Positions 17,558 through 26,655 of a DNA stretch of 64,000 nt are shown piece after piece; position 1 is the stretch's first letter, and each line of letters starts with the position of its first letter. Origin of the DNA: Frigoriflavimonas asaccharolytica (GTDB taxonomy: Bacteria > Bacteroidota > Bacteroidia > Flavobacteriales > Weeksellaceae); NCBI RefSeq assembly GCF_013294015.1, contig NZ_JABSNO010000011.1:1-64000 (forward strand), in the 5' to 3' direction. The position numbers and the translations under genes are program-made. The notes under the pieces were generated by a model. It saw only the letters and a list, made by a program, of their open reading frames with translations, did not search any database and was not told the origin of the DNA.

Positions 17558-18132
17558 TACAAGAAATTACAGAAATAGACCTCAAACAAGTTGCCGAAAT
17601 TCACAAGAAGTTTTTGCCGAGTATCATCGCGTATTATTCTGTAGAATTTATCGAAAAGTTTTATAAAAATCATTTACTTGCCAAAAAGGGAACCCGTATA
17701 TTTTTAGGTAAATTTGAAGAAGGGAAATTATTAGGATTTGTTTTTGGAACCCATGAGTTAGACCTTTTATTTGATGATTTTTTGAAAAATAATAAAGGTT
17801 TTTTCATCAAAGAAACTATGGTCGCCTTGGTAAAACATCCTGTATATTTCATTCATTTATTAGGGAAAATTTTTCATCAAAAAATAGAAAACCAATGTCA
17901 AAGTCAGTTGGTTTATATCGTTGTCGATCAAAATTTTAATGGAAAAGGAATAGGAAAAATTCTTTTAGAAGCTTTTGAAAAAGAAGCTAAAAAAACGGTT
18001 GATTATTACGAATTAGAAGTGGAGAAAAACAATCCTGCTTTTGGTTTTTACAAAAAAAGTAATTTCATAACTGTTTCTGAAATCAATGGAATTTTAGAGA
18101 AAAAATACCTGCTTGGAAAAAATTTAAAATAA
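17554..18132 (+). CDS. GNAT-family N-acetyltransferase, last gene of block B
   Basis: This 192-residue protein shows the acetyl-CoA-binding segment of GNAT enzymes (IVVDQNFNGKGIGKILLEAFEKEA, of which NGKGIGKILLE is the Q/RxxGxG/A loop) and a final ELEVEKNNPAFGFYKKSNF strand-helix typical of the fold. With the ChbG deacetylase and FemAB-like gene it forms a deacetylate/re-acylate set. It overlaps the upstream gene by 4 bp and the converging glycosyltransferase on the other strand by 9 bp. Confidence 0.82.
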   Translation: MIQEITEIDLKQVAEIHKKFLPSIIAYYSVEFIEKFYKNHLLAKKGTRIFLGKFEEGKLLGFVFGTHELDLLFDDFLKNNKGFFIKETMVALVKHPVYFIHLLGKIFHQKIENQCQSQLVYIVVDQNFNGKGIGKILLEAFEKEAKKTVDYYELEVEKNNPAFGFYKKSNFITVSEINGILEKKYLLGKNLK

Positions 18133-19065
18133 ACTTTTTCGCCAATTGATATTATACAAACCAGAACGAATACTTCGAAAATCTGTAATTAAATATTTGA
18201 AAATCTTTCCCCATTTTTTTATAAAAGAGGAATTCGCTATATCAAAACTGCGCTGCATTCTTTGGATGTGAAGCAACTCTTCTTTTGGGAAATTCGGCTC
18301 GTTTTCTGCCCAATTTTTCACTTCTGTCCACAGCAATACTTTAGAAATAGAAGCTTTCACCTTTCCGCTATCTACTTGCGTAATTCTGTTGTCTTCATGT
18401 ACGCCACGATTGGCTACAGCTTCCTCTAAAACCCCAGGATAAAGATCTAAATAATAGGAAAGTCTGAACAAAAATTCTGTGTCTTGATGAAGCCTTAAAT
18501 GCATTTTCATCATCGGAGAAAGTTTTTTATCTAAAGCAGATTTTCTGATGGTTAACGCAATAATACTAAACAAGCCAAAACTTCCAAGCATTCCCAATTG
18601 CCCTCGGAAAACTTCTTTTGGTGCGTGTTTTTTGTAAACGGTGGTCAATCGATCTGCAAAAAGCGAATAGAATTGTTGTTTTGCTTTTTCCGTATAATAA
18701 TAAACGCCAATTGCGCCATAAACGCCTTCTACTTCTGGATTTTTGAAGAGTTCCTTCTCTGCGTCAAATCGATTGGGAAGGTAATAATCATCTGCATCCA
18801 GAAAAGCGATAAAATCTCCGGTTGCTTTTTCTAAACCTAAATTTCTACTTGCTCCAGCTCCGTGATTTCCTTTGTCGGCATGTTGAAATAATTTTACGCG
18901 ATTATTTTTTTCTACTAATTTTTCACAAACTTGCAATGCATTATCAGGAGATTTATCTTCTACTAAAATAATTTCGAAAACTTCTTCAAATTGCAGGCAA
19001 GATTCTACAGCTTGTGCAATGTATTTTTCGGCGTTGTAAACTGGGATGATTACGGAGATTTTCAT
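18124..19065 (-). CDS. Glycosyltransferase family 2, last gene of block C
   Basis: This 313-residue GT-A enzyme begins KISVIIPVYNAEKYIAQAVE, has LVEDKSPDNA and the metal-binding DADDYYLPNRF near residue 91. It is a close paralogue of the protein at 20067-21002: the stretch from NHGAGASRNLGLEKAT through DADDYYLPNRF is almost identical in both proteins. The C-terminal half is more diverged, where acceptor recognition usually lies. It follows the acyltransferase-3 gene with no gap. Its 3' end overlaps the block B GNAT by 9 bp, and no terminator is visible between the blocks. Confidence 0.92.
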   Translation of the reverse strand: MKISVIIPVYNAEKYIAQAVESCLQFEEVFEIILVEDKSPDNALQVCEKLVEKNNRVKLFQHADKGNHGAGASRNLGLEKATGDFIAFLDADDYYLPNRFDAEKELFKNPEVEGVYGAIGVYYYTEKAKQQFYSLFADRLTTVYKKHAPKEVFRGQLGMLGSFGLFSIIALTIRKSALDKKLSPMMKMHLRLHQDTEFLFRLSYYLDLYPGVLEEAVANRGVHEDNRITQVDSGKVKASISKVLLWTEVKNWAENEPNFPKEELLHIQRMQRSFDIANSSFIKKWGKIFKYLITDFRSIRSGLYNINWRKSLF

Positions 19066-20070
19066 TTAAACTTTCAATTTAATTTTTAAAAAATCAGTTA
19101 CTTTTTTTTCTACTACATAATAGAAAAAAGCAGCTAATGCGATCACAAATGCCAATTTTAAAACTAAAAAAGGAATGCTTAAATATCCATCTGCATGAAA
19201 TCTACGGAATACAATTTCTACGAAAGGATGCGATAAATACAAAGAGTAAGAAATGTCGCCAAGAAATACCAGAAATTTATTTCCTTCTTTTTGAAAAGTG
19301 AAATCTAATAGTAAAAATGCCAATACCAAACTCGTGATAATACCTAATATGATGAAGGGGTTTTCTATCATCAATATTTTAAAAAAGAACAAACAGAAAG
19401 AAGTAATCCCGAAAATGATGAGTATAATAGACCATTTTTTCGCCACTTTCACCTTTTCTAAAAAGTGAGCAAGCAAAATACCTGCTACAAAATATAGATT
19501 GAGATTGCTGCAGATCATTTCTAAAAAAGCATTTTTTGAAGAGATAAATAAGCCCAATACATAAGTGCATAAGAAGAAAAGCACAAGGAAATAATATCTT
19601 TTGTTTTTAAAAAATAGAGAAATTCCAAACATTAAATAGAAAAACATCTCATAATTGAGCGACCAACCTAGATATAAAACCGGAAATGTGTCTTTCTGTG
19701 GTAAAAATAAAACGGAATGCAAAAGGCGATAACCTAAATCTCCCGAAAAATATAAAAGGAAATTTCCATCCAAAATCATCCAGCAAATAGTAAGGAAATA
19801 GTATAAAGGAATAATTCTAATTGCTCTTTTTTTATAAAAATCTACGATTGTTTTTTTTAAATTTTTACCTGCTTGAAAATTTAGTTTTTTGGTAGTGAAA
19901 GTCATGATGAAACCACTGATTACAAAAAAAATAGGAACACCAATACTTCCTCTGCTAAATAAAATATCGCCAAGTTTTAAGTGCTCAAAATTAATTTCCT
20001 CTCGAAAATGAAAGCAGCAAACCAATAATGCAGAGATACCTCGAAGTATTTGTAAGTTGTTCAGCCTCAT
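19066..20070 (-). CDS. Acyltransferase 3 (OafA/NodX-like) membrane protein
   Basis: This 334-residue multi-pass protein starts LNNLQILRGISALLVCCFHF, where the RGISALLV...H is the family motif. It has the later GVPIFFVISGFIM and FLGDISYSLYLSHPFVE signatures. Members acetylate sugars of O-antigen, capsule or exopolysaccharide from the cytoplasmic acetyl-CoA pool across the membrane. It lies between two paralogous GT2 genes, and its start overlaps the upstream stop by 4 bp. No extra periplasmic SGNH domain is present. Confidence 0.92.
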   Translation of the reverse strand: MRLNNLQILRGISALLVCCFHFREEINFEHLKLGDILFSRGSIGVPIFFVISGFIMTFTTKKLNFQAGKNLKKTIVDFYKKRAIRIIPLYYFLTICWMILDGNFLLYFSGDLGYRLLHSVLFLPQKDTFPVLYLGWSLNYEMFFYLMFGISLFFKNKRYYFLVLFFLCTYVLGLFISSKNAFLEMICSNLNLYFVAGILLAHFLEKVKVAKKWSIILIIFGITSFCLFFFKILMIENPFIILGIITSLVLAFLLLDFTFQKEGNKFLVFLGDISYSLYLSHPFVEIVFRRFHADGYLSIPFLVLKLAFVIALAAFFYYVVEKKVTDFLKIKLKV

Positions 20071-21002
20071 CTTTTTAAATATGTAAATCGATATTTAGTT
20101 TTCAAAATAGAGGGGTTTTTCAAAAATACGTTCAGTAAATGAATACCTTTTTTTAATCCATTTTCGGTGGCAAGTTGAAAAGCATTTTTATTTAAATAGA
20201 AAATATTTTGTTCTTCTTTTGGCAAATTTAAATTTGTAGACCAAGCAAAAAGTGAGTTCCAAAGTAAGAATTGCCTTTCATTATATTTTGCAGAATACAG
20301 TTTTATTTTCGTAATCCGATTATCATCATGAACGCCACGAATGGCAATTGCTTTGTCGATAATTCCACTTTTTAAATGGACATAATAAGATAATTTTGTA
20401 ATAAAATCAGAATCTTGATGAACGCGCAAATGATCATTGAATTTCAACTTGTTTTTTGCTAAAGATTCTCGACGGATTGTTAAAGCATTCAAATGAAAAA
20501 AAGTTCCGATTTCTGGGTCTAAACCAATTAATCCACGAAAAATCTCTTTTCCTTCGCAAGCTTTTTTCAAAGTAGTTAATGCTACATTTTTAAATTTTTC
20601 TTGGAATTCTTTCTTTCCTTTTTCCGAAAGAAATTCTGTGCCGATTGCGCCAAAAACTCCTTCTATTGTTGAATTTTGAAAGAGTTTTTTTTCCGCTTCA
20701 AAACGGTTGGGAAGATAATAATCGTCCGCATCTAGAAAGGCAATGAAATCTTGCGTAGCTTTTTCTAAACCTAAATTTCTACTTGCTCCAGCTCCATGAT
20801 TTCCTTGGTCTGGATGTTGAAAAAGTTTTATTTTTGAATTTTCCCCAGCTAATTTTTTGCAAATTTCTAAAGAATTATCGGTGGATTTGTCTTCAACCAA
20901 AATAATTTCCTGCACTTCTTCCAATTGCAATGCAGATGCTACCGCTTTTTCTAAAAAAGCAGAAGCATTGTAAACTGGTATAATCACGGAAATGTTTACC
21001 AT
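20067..21002 (-). CDS. Glycosyltransferase family 2
   Basis: This 311-residue GT-A protein begins ISVIIPVYNASAFLEKAVAS, with LVEDKSTDNS and DADDYYLPNRF. It is the paralogue of the 18124-19065 enzyme, and a run of about 38 bp covering the LGLEKA region is identical at DNA level, which suggests recent duplication or gene conversion. It is separated from asnB by 52 bp holding a strong dyad repeat, so its expression relative to the upstream genes may differ. Confidence 0.92.
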   Translation of the reverse strand: MVNISVIIPVYNASAFLEKAVASALQLEEVQEIILVEDKSTDNSLEICKKLAGENSKIKLFQHPDQGNHGAGASRNLGLEKATQDFIAFLDADDYYLPNRFEAEKKLFQNSTIEGVFGAIGTEFLSEKGKKEFQEKFKNVALTTLKKACEGKEIFRGLIGLDPEIGTFFHLNALTIRRESLAKNKLKFNDHLRVHQDSDFITKLSYYVHLKSGIIDKAIAIRGVHDDNRITKIKLYSAKYNERQFLLWNSLFAWSTNLNLPKEEQNIFYLNKNAFQLATENGLKKGIHLLNVFLKNPSILKTKYRFTYLKR

Positions 21003-21014
21003 TATTTTTTATTC

Positions 21015-21047
21015 AATCCTTCAAGGATTTTAAATCCTTGAAGGATT
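21015..21047. repeat. Perfect nested dyad between asnB and a GT2 gene
   Basis: Two 16 bp arms (AATCCTTCAAGGATTT and its exact complement) are separated by one T. Each arm is itself a palindrome around a central base (AATCCTT-C-AAGGATT). It could form a cruciform or RNA hairpin. It lacks a T-run after the stem in the direction of transcription, so an REP-like element or processing hairpin fits better than a classical terminator. Confidence 0.8.
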
Positions 21048-21054
21048 AATTCAA

Positions 21055-22851
21055 TTAAATATATTTTTTATAATTCTCTGCCCACAAAGCCAATTGCAGC
21101 AAATTCCAATGTTTTTTGTCCTGATTTAAATATTTTTGAGAAGTAGAAAAATCTATGTATTCAAAAACTTTACTTTCCTTATTTTTTAGCAAATCATCAG
21201 ATAATTTCATCAAAGAATCTTCTTCAAACCATTTTTCTACCGAAGATCCAAAACCTTGTTTTCCACGATTTCTAATGCTGTCTGTCCAATAATTTTGCAT
21301 TGTTTCTCGCAAAATAATTTTGTCTTGGCTAGAGTTTATTTTCAAATTTTCTGGCAACTGAATGCAAAATTCCGCAAAATCTACATCCAAAAAAGGCGTT
21401 CTCACTTCTAGAGAATTTGCCATCGCCATTCTGTCGGATTTTACGAGCATATTTCCGGGAACATATTTTTCCATATCTACACGCATCATATCATTCACAG
21501 AATTTGGGTTGATGTTGAAACTGTATTCTTGCTGAAATGGAGAAGTAATTCCTAAATCTTTCATTTCCTTGGAGGAAAAATAATTTCGAACTTTATTTTG
21601 ATGAAAATCTAAAATGTTTTTATGGATAATATTTTGTTGCGTTACAAAAGTTGTTTCTTTTATTTTGCCATATTGTTTTAAACCAAATTTTAGCAAAATT
21701 TTATTGTAACTAAAGTGATTTCGCAGTTGCTGTTCAACAGTATAAAAATGATATCCACCAAACAATTCATCGCCAACATCTCCGCCCAAAGCTACTTTTA
21801 GATGTCTAGAAGCGGCTTGGCAAATTTTAAATTGCGGAGTATAACTCATATCAGAGAAAGGTTCATCAAAAAAGGGGGAAATTTTTTGCAAATCTGCGGC
21901 AATATCTCCTCTGTTTTCGTGAATTTCTATGTGATTGGTTTTGTATTTATTTGCAATTTCTTCGGCAAATTTTAGCTCGCTATTTTCTCCTGAATATCCA
22001 AAACTCAAAGTGGTTTGCTTTTCTTTAAATTCAGAAACCATTGCTACAATCGTAGAGGAATCTAAACCTCCACTCAAAAAACTTCCAACTTCTACATCTG
22101 CAATTAATTGTTTTTCGACAGCATTTTTCAATAAGTGAGAAAATTTTTCTTTCGCCTCGGAAAGGTTAATTTTCACATCGTCTTTTGGTATGCTGTAATA
22201 TATTTCCTGGTGAATCTTTCCGTCTTTTAAAACTAAAAAATGTGCAGGAGGCAAGGTGTGAATATTAGAATAAATCGTTTGCTGTGCATTTACGTAGCCG
22301 TATTGTAAAAAATGATATAGTGCTTCTCGATTAACCTTTGGGGTGATCAATCCTGATTCTAAAATTGCTTTAATTTCTGAAGCAAATATAAATTCGCCAT
22401 TTTTTCCGAAGCAATAATAAAAGGGTTTTTCGCCGAAGCGATCTCTTGCACAGAATAATTCTTGTTTTTCTTCGTCCCAAATTGCAATCGCAAACATACC
22501 GGGAAGTTCTTTTAGTAAATTTTTCCCTTTTGCTTGATACATTGCGAGAATAACCTCGGTGTCGGAAGTTCCGCGGTACGGATAATCCGCATATTTTTTC
22601 TTTAAATCTTGATAGCCATAAATTTCGCCATTCAAAACGATGCATTCGTTTTTCGTAGAAGAAAACATGGGTTGTTTCCCAGTTTCGGAAAGATCTACAA
22701 TGGATAATCTGCGATGTCCGAGAGCTGCATTTTCATAAAATTCATGCTGTGCTGCATCTGGACCGCGATGCGCAATTGCATCGGTCATTTTTTGTAATTC
22801 CTGAGAATAATTTCTGGCATTTGGAGAGATGATTCCGGCTATTCCGCACAT
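21055..22851 (-). CDS. asnB: Glutamine-hydrolysing asparagine synthase-like amidotransferase
   Basis: This 598-residue protein starts with MCGIAGII, whose Cys2 is the glutaminase nucleophile. IAHRGPDAAQ and LNGEIYGYQDLKKKY of the Ntn domain follow. The synthetase domain has GSFLSGGLDSSTIVAM (pyrophosphate loop, about residue 257) and GGDVGDELFGGY. It makes asparagine from aspartate or, in glycan loci, can amidate uronic acids or other carboxyl groups. It sits inside the polysaccharide cluster, 3 bp after an FkbM methyltransferase, so a dedicated glycan role such as amidating a ugd-derived uronate is plausible but unproven. Confidence 0.9.
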   Translation of the reverse strand: MCGIAGIISPNARNYSQELQKMTDAIAHRGPDAAQHEFYENAALGHRRLSIVDLSETGKQPMFSSTKNECIVLNGEIYGYQDLKKKYADYPYRGTSDTEVILAMYQAKGKNLLKELPGMFAIAIWDEEKQELFCARDRFGEKPFYYCFGKNGEFIFASEIKAILESGLITPKVNREALYHFLQYGYVNAQQTIYSNIHTLPPAHFLVLKDGKIHQEIYYSIPKDDVKINLSEAKEKFSHLLKNAVEKQLIADVEVGSFLSGGLDSSTIVAMVSEFKEKQTTLSFGYSGENSELKFAEEIANKYKTNHIEIHENRGDIAADLQKISPFFDEPFSDMSYTPQFKICQAASRHLKVALGGDVGDELFGGYHFYTVEQQLRNHFSYNKILLKFGLKQYGKIKETTFVTQQNIIHKNILDFHQNKVRNYFSSKEMKDLGITSPFQQEYSFNINPNSVNDMMRVDMEKYVPGNMLVKSDRMAMANSLEVRTPFLDVDFAEFCIQLPENLKINSSQDKIILRETMQNYWTDSIRNRGKQGFGSSVEKWFEEDSLMKLSDDLLKNKESKVFEYIDFSTSQKYLNQDKKHWNLLQLALWAENYKKYI

Positions 22852-22854
22852 AAT

Positions 22855-23682
22855 TTATTTTTTCTGAGGTCTTAAAATCCAATTGTCGTTTTGATAAAGT
22901 TCTGGACGATCTTCGTAAAAAGATTGATTTAAATTTTGACTGTAGATTTCATAATTATTTTCAAAGAAGAAATTCACCAATTCTTTTGGATCGTGCGTTC
23001 CTTCTGCTTCTATACTGCTTGGACTAAATTCCATAAAGAAAATAGGCTTGTTTTTTATGAAAATTTCTTTGTTTCCCAAAATCACCACCGCCTCATGTCC
23101 TTCAACATCCATTTTCACTACATCAAATGTAATATTTTCTGGCAATACATTTTTTAAGGTATCAATTTTCACTTGCAATGAAGTTGTTTCTCTACCTTTC
23201 ACTTCGGAAAAAGAACTTGCACCGGCATTATCTGAAACGAAATTAAAAGTTTTCACCTCTTTTTTACTTCCAATTGCCGTGTTTTGCAGCGTGATATTTT
23301 TATAATTATTGGCGTGAATGCTTTTTTCAAAAGATTGATAAACCGCCGGAATGGGTTCGAAAGCGTAGATTTGTTTGCAATAAGGTGCAAGAAGCAAACT
23401 GTGTTGGCCAATATTTCCACCAATGTCTAAAAGTATTTTTTCGTGGGTTAAAGTTGCTCGGATATCATCAATAATATATTTTTCATAAATACCAAATTTA
23501 AAAATATAAAGATCTACATAACCGAATTTCTCTTGCAAATAAATCTTTGTAATTTGATTATTATAGCGAATTGGATATAATAATTGATGATTTTGGAGAT
23601 TGTAAATATCTTTTTTCCGCTTGACATAATTAATAATTCCCTCATCAAAAATAATGGAAGAAAGTGATTTTAATACGTTCAT
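22855..23682 (-). CDS. FkbM-family methyltransferase
   Basis: This 275-residue protein has the SAM-binding motif ILLDIGGNIGQHSLLLAPYC (about residue 95), YAFEPIPAVYQSFEKSIHAN and the late FDVVKMDVEGHEAVVILGN typical of FkbM methyltransferases. These O-methylate sugars or polyketides. It lies between a GT4-like gene (15 bp gap) and asnB (3 bp gap). It probably methylates a sugar hydroxyl of the polysaccharide. Confidence 0.9.
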   Translation of the reverse strand: MNVLKSLSSIIFDEGIINYVKRKKDIYNLQNHQLLYPIRYNNQITKIYLQEKFGYVDLYIFKFGIYEKYIIDDIRATLTHEKILLDIGGNIGQHSLLLAPYCKQIYAFEPIPAVYQSFEKSIHANNYKNITLQNTAIGSKKEVKTFNFVSDNAGASSFSEVKGRETTSLQVKIDTLKNVLPENITFDVVKMDVEGHEAVVILGNKEIFIKNKPIFFMEFSPSSIEAEGTHDPKELVNFFFENNYEIYSQNLNQSFYEDRPELYQNDNWILRPQKK

Positions 23683-23697
23683 AATTAATTATTGTCG

Positions 23698-24681
23698 CTA
23701 AATTATAATTTGTTTTTTCTCATCAATAAACACTTTCTTAAAAATATCCATCACAGAATGTGGCAAGAATTTCTGGTAATTTTCTTGCGCCGTTAATGTT
23801 AAATCTGAATCTAAAATAATCGTTTTCAATTCTTTTTGATTTCGGTAATAATACGCATTTTCTTTCAATTCCATTATGTGAGCTTTCTCTGGGGAATCTG
23901 CAAAAGTGATGATGGGTTTATTTTTTAAGGCAAATTCTGCAACAGTAATCCCGAAAGTTTCGCCGCGTTCTCTTGCATGCAAAAGCGCGTCACAAGTATT
24001 GATAAATTTTAATTTCTGCAAAACATCTGCACTTGGTGCTAAAAATAGAACATTTTTTAAGTTAGATTTCCACCATTTTTCTTTTACAAATGAAGTTACA
24101 CCCATGAAAATAAAATAATAATCTTTGTATTTCCGAGCAATTTCTTCTATGGTTTTTTGCGCAAAAGCAATATTAAAACTTGTTGCACCACCATAATATC
24201 CAAATACTTTTGCATTTTTCGGGATGTTTAATTCTGTCCGCAAATCTTCCTTAGTTTCATCGGTGAAATTCACCATGTGTGGAATAAAAGGCGATTTTCC
24301 GTTGGTCATTTCTTGGGAAAGCCATTCAGAAACGTAGGCATAAACATCGCCGTGAGGTTCAAAGTGTTTGAACACAGAATGTATTGCAGTTTTGCATTCT
24401 TTAGTTTCTACACCGTCTTTGTCGCCATTTTTTATGGCATACATCAAATCTATATTATTTTTTAAAATTAAAGAATCTACTTCTTTAAAGTTGGTATATT
24501 CTAAAACTTCAAATCTATTTTTAAATTTTTCTATACCTAAAGGATGGTTGGTTTTGCAGGTTTTATCATAAATAATCACAGATTCGTTGCCGAGATATTT
24601 TTCGTTAAAATCTGCATAATCAAAAAGAGCAATAGAAGTTCCTCGGTAATTGAGTTCGTTCTCGTGGAAAAGAATTTTCAT
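23698..24681 (-). CDS. GT-B glycosyltransferase, GT4/GT1-like
   Basis: This 327-residue protein starts KILFHENELNYRGTSIALFD. Its C-terminal nucleotide-binding half has FGYYGGATSFNIAFAQKTIE and the conserved RERGETFGITVAEFALKNKP (EX7E-like, about residues 255-270). The signatures are weaker than in the other GT4 enzymes here but the fold looks the same. It overlaps the upstream gene by 4 bp (ATGA). Sugar specificity is unknown. Confidence 0.78.
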   Translation of the reverse strand: MKILFHENELNYRGTSIALFDYADFNEKYLGNESVIIYDKTCKTNHPLGIEKFKNRFEVLEYTNFKEVDSLILKNNIDLMYAIKNGDKDGVETKECKTAIHSVFKHFEPHGDVYAYVSEWLSQEMTNGKSPFIPHMVNFTDETKEDLRTELNIPKNAKVFGYYGGATSFNIAFAQKTIEEIARKYKDYYFIFMGVTSFVKEKWWKSNLKNVLFLAPSADVLQKLKFINTCDALLHARERGETFGITVAEFALKNKPIITFADSPEKAHIMELKENAYYYRNQKELKTIILDSDLTLTAQENYQKFLPHSVMDIFKKVFIDEKKQIII

Positions 24682-25481
24682 TGTCCGAAGGTTTTTAGTA
24701 TTTTTCTTTTCATCCTTTTTAATAGTTGTGTAAAAGTAGAATCTTTGCGGTGTTTTTGCAAATCATTATGCATAAATAAACCTTCACCCTGCGCAATTTT
24801 GAAGTTTTGTTTCACCCACCAAGCTGCAATATTTTTTTCAAAATGAACAGATTCTCCTGCAAAAGGAGTAATTTTTTCTAAATAAAAATCTTTTTTGATG
24901 AAGAATGGATTGTTTGTCCAGTTTGCCCAACGACTTGTAGTTACAAAGAAATCACCTTTTTTTTGAATTTTATCTGGAAATTCTGATGCGGGATCTAACC
25001 AATGTAAAGATTCCAATAAATGCGGCGAAGTAACTTGATGCCAATCATCAAAATAATTGAGTTCGTTGCCTTTATGTTGCAAAGAATAGAGTGGAAAACC
25101 TGGTTTTTTTCTGCTTCTATACCGAACTACGGAAAATCCTTCATTCAAAAAATCGAGACCAGTTTGTAATTGATTTTGTACGGTTTCTTTGTTTTCTATA
25201 AGTTCCCAATCGTGTTCTAAAAATAGAATATCATTGTATTTAGCATTTTCAGCCAGTTGGATAAATCCTTTTCCGATACCAATATTTTCTTGTAAACCAA
25301 TGTATTTTATAGAATACTTTTCCGCTAATTTTTTGTCAGCTGTAGAAACTTCTTGAAACAAAATCGTGATATCTTCCACCAAATCTAGCAAACCGTTTTT
25401 CTGGTAAGATTTCAAAGTATTGCTTAGTGTTTTGGTGCTTTTCCAAGCGAGAATTCCGATGCTGATTGGGAGTGATTTCAT
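24678..25481 (-). CDS. Putative GT-A glycosyltransferase
   Basis: This 267-residue protein begins LPISIGILAWKSTKTLSNTLKS and has a GIGKGFIQLAENAKYNDILF segment followed by LEHDWELIEN, where a DxD-like acidic site would lie. These features point to a GT2-related GT-A fold, although the usual DGS and DxD motifs are degenerate. It is coupled to the next gene by a 4 bp overlap, and 4 bp separate it from the upstream gene. I assign it as a divergent glycosyltransferase with moderate confidence. Confidence 0.65.
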   Translation of the reverse strand: MKSLPISIGILAWKSTKTLSNTLKSYQKNGLLDLVEDITILFQEVSTADKKLAEKYSIKYIGLQENIGIGKGFIQLAENAKYNDILFLEHDWELIENKETVQNQLQTGLDFLNEGFSVVRYRSRKKPGFPLYSLQHKGNELNYFDDWHQVTSPHLLESLHWLDPASEFPDKIQKKGDFFVTTSRWANWTNNPFFIKKDFYLEKITPFAGESVHFEKNIAAWWVKQNFKIAQGEGLFMHNDLQKHRKDSTFTQLLKRMKRKILKTFGQ

Positions 25482-25485
25482 AAAA

Positions 25486-26646
25486 TTAGTTGCTGTTTTT
25501 ATTTTTCACATCGCCCATTAGGTCTACCACTTTTTTAGTATAATTTTCCCAAGTTTGGTCTTTTACTAGTTCATGTGCTTTAATACATAACTCTGTATAG
25601 GATTCTTCATTCATTGTAAGAATTCCTCTTATACTATCTACAATGGTAAAAATTTCGGTATTCTGTAAATAAACGCCAAAATTATTTGTTTCGCCGTAAT
25701 CCATAGTAAATGCTTTATAAGGTTCAATGATAATTGGTGTATAGTAAAACATACATTCAATTGTGCTGGAGTAGGCGGCCCAAATCTCCGAAGGGTTTAC
25801 CAAGATTTTAGCATTGGTCAAGAGCTCATAATATTGCTTGTTTTCTTCAACATCTCCTTTGTCTAAATATTTATAACACGTTATATTCCGGTCAGTTTCC
25901 TCTAATAAGAGTCTATCTTTTGGTAGGTTAATAAAGTTGAGTGCCAAATCTGGAAATTCTTTTTGTAAAATTCTAAATGCTTGTATTAACTTTCTTGCAC
26001 CTAATAAATATTTTGTTGATCCAATGAGAAGTAATTCTTGAGATTTATTTTTCTTTGCTAAAATTTCTTTGGTTGTGGGTTTACTGGGATTGATTTCGTT
26101 TACTACATTAGATCCTAAATGATGCACTTCTTTACCGTGTCGTTCGGCAATAAGTTTTTGTGCATCTTTAAAAAGAGATATCACTATTTCAGAATTTTGA
26201 AATGCAATATGTTGATAGTTGATAAACCATTTTTCAAAAAAATAGGGTTTTCTTTTTTGTCTGTCTAAAATAATCATATCATAAGTCCAATCATGCAGGA
26301 TTAATGATGGAACTTTGTTGAATTTATTATAAAAATCAAAACTTAGAAAAATTGTAAAGTAAAGATCTGGATTACTCTTAACAGCATTTTTAATTTTTCG
26401 ATAGGCAATTCTTCTGGCAAATGGTGTTTTAACAAAACTATATTGTTGATTAGGAAAAAAACGCGATAGAATTCTTCCTGGATACTTGTCCCATAAAGCT
26501 TCATTTTTTTCGTTAGGAGAAAGGTCTAGTCGCAAAATTTCAAAACCTTGATTCATCAAGTTTTCAGAAAAAAGAAACGGTACATTAGACCATGCTTTAG
26601 GTGAAGAAGAATCTCCGTAGCATACAAAAAGAATTTTTTTGCTCAT
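25486..26646 (-). CDS. GT-B glycosyltransferase, GT4-like
   Basis: This 386-residue protein opens KKILFVCYGDSSSPKAWSNV. It has LILHDWTYDMIIL in the first half, and in the second half LLLIGSTKYLLGARKLIQAF followed by ILVNPSEIWAAYSSTIECMF, which lines up with the donor-binding E-rich segment of GT4 enzymes. The EX7E is only partly conserved. It lies 9 bp after a GT2 gene. The role is probably addition of one sugar in the repeat unit. Confidence 0.75.
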   Translation of the reverse strand: MSKKILFVCYGDSSSPKAWSNVPFLFSENLMNQGFEILRLDLSPNEKNEALWDKYPGRILSRFFPNQQYSFVKTPFARRIAYRKIKNAVKSNPDLYFTIFLSFDFYNKFNKVPSLILHDWTYDMIILDRQKRKPYFFEKWFINYQHIAFQNSEIVISLFKDAQKLIAERHGKEVHHLGSNVVNEINPSKPTTKEILAKKNKSQELLLIGSTKYLLGARKLIQAFRILQKEFPDLALNFINLPKDRLLLEETDRNITCYKYLDKGDVEENKQYYELLTNAKILVNPSEIWAAYSSTIECMFYYTPIIIEPYKAFTMDYGETNNFGVYLQNTEIFTIVDSIRGILTMNEESYTELCIKAHELVKDQTWENYTKKVVDLMGDVKNKNSN

Positions 26647-26655
26647 TTAGATTTA

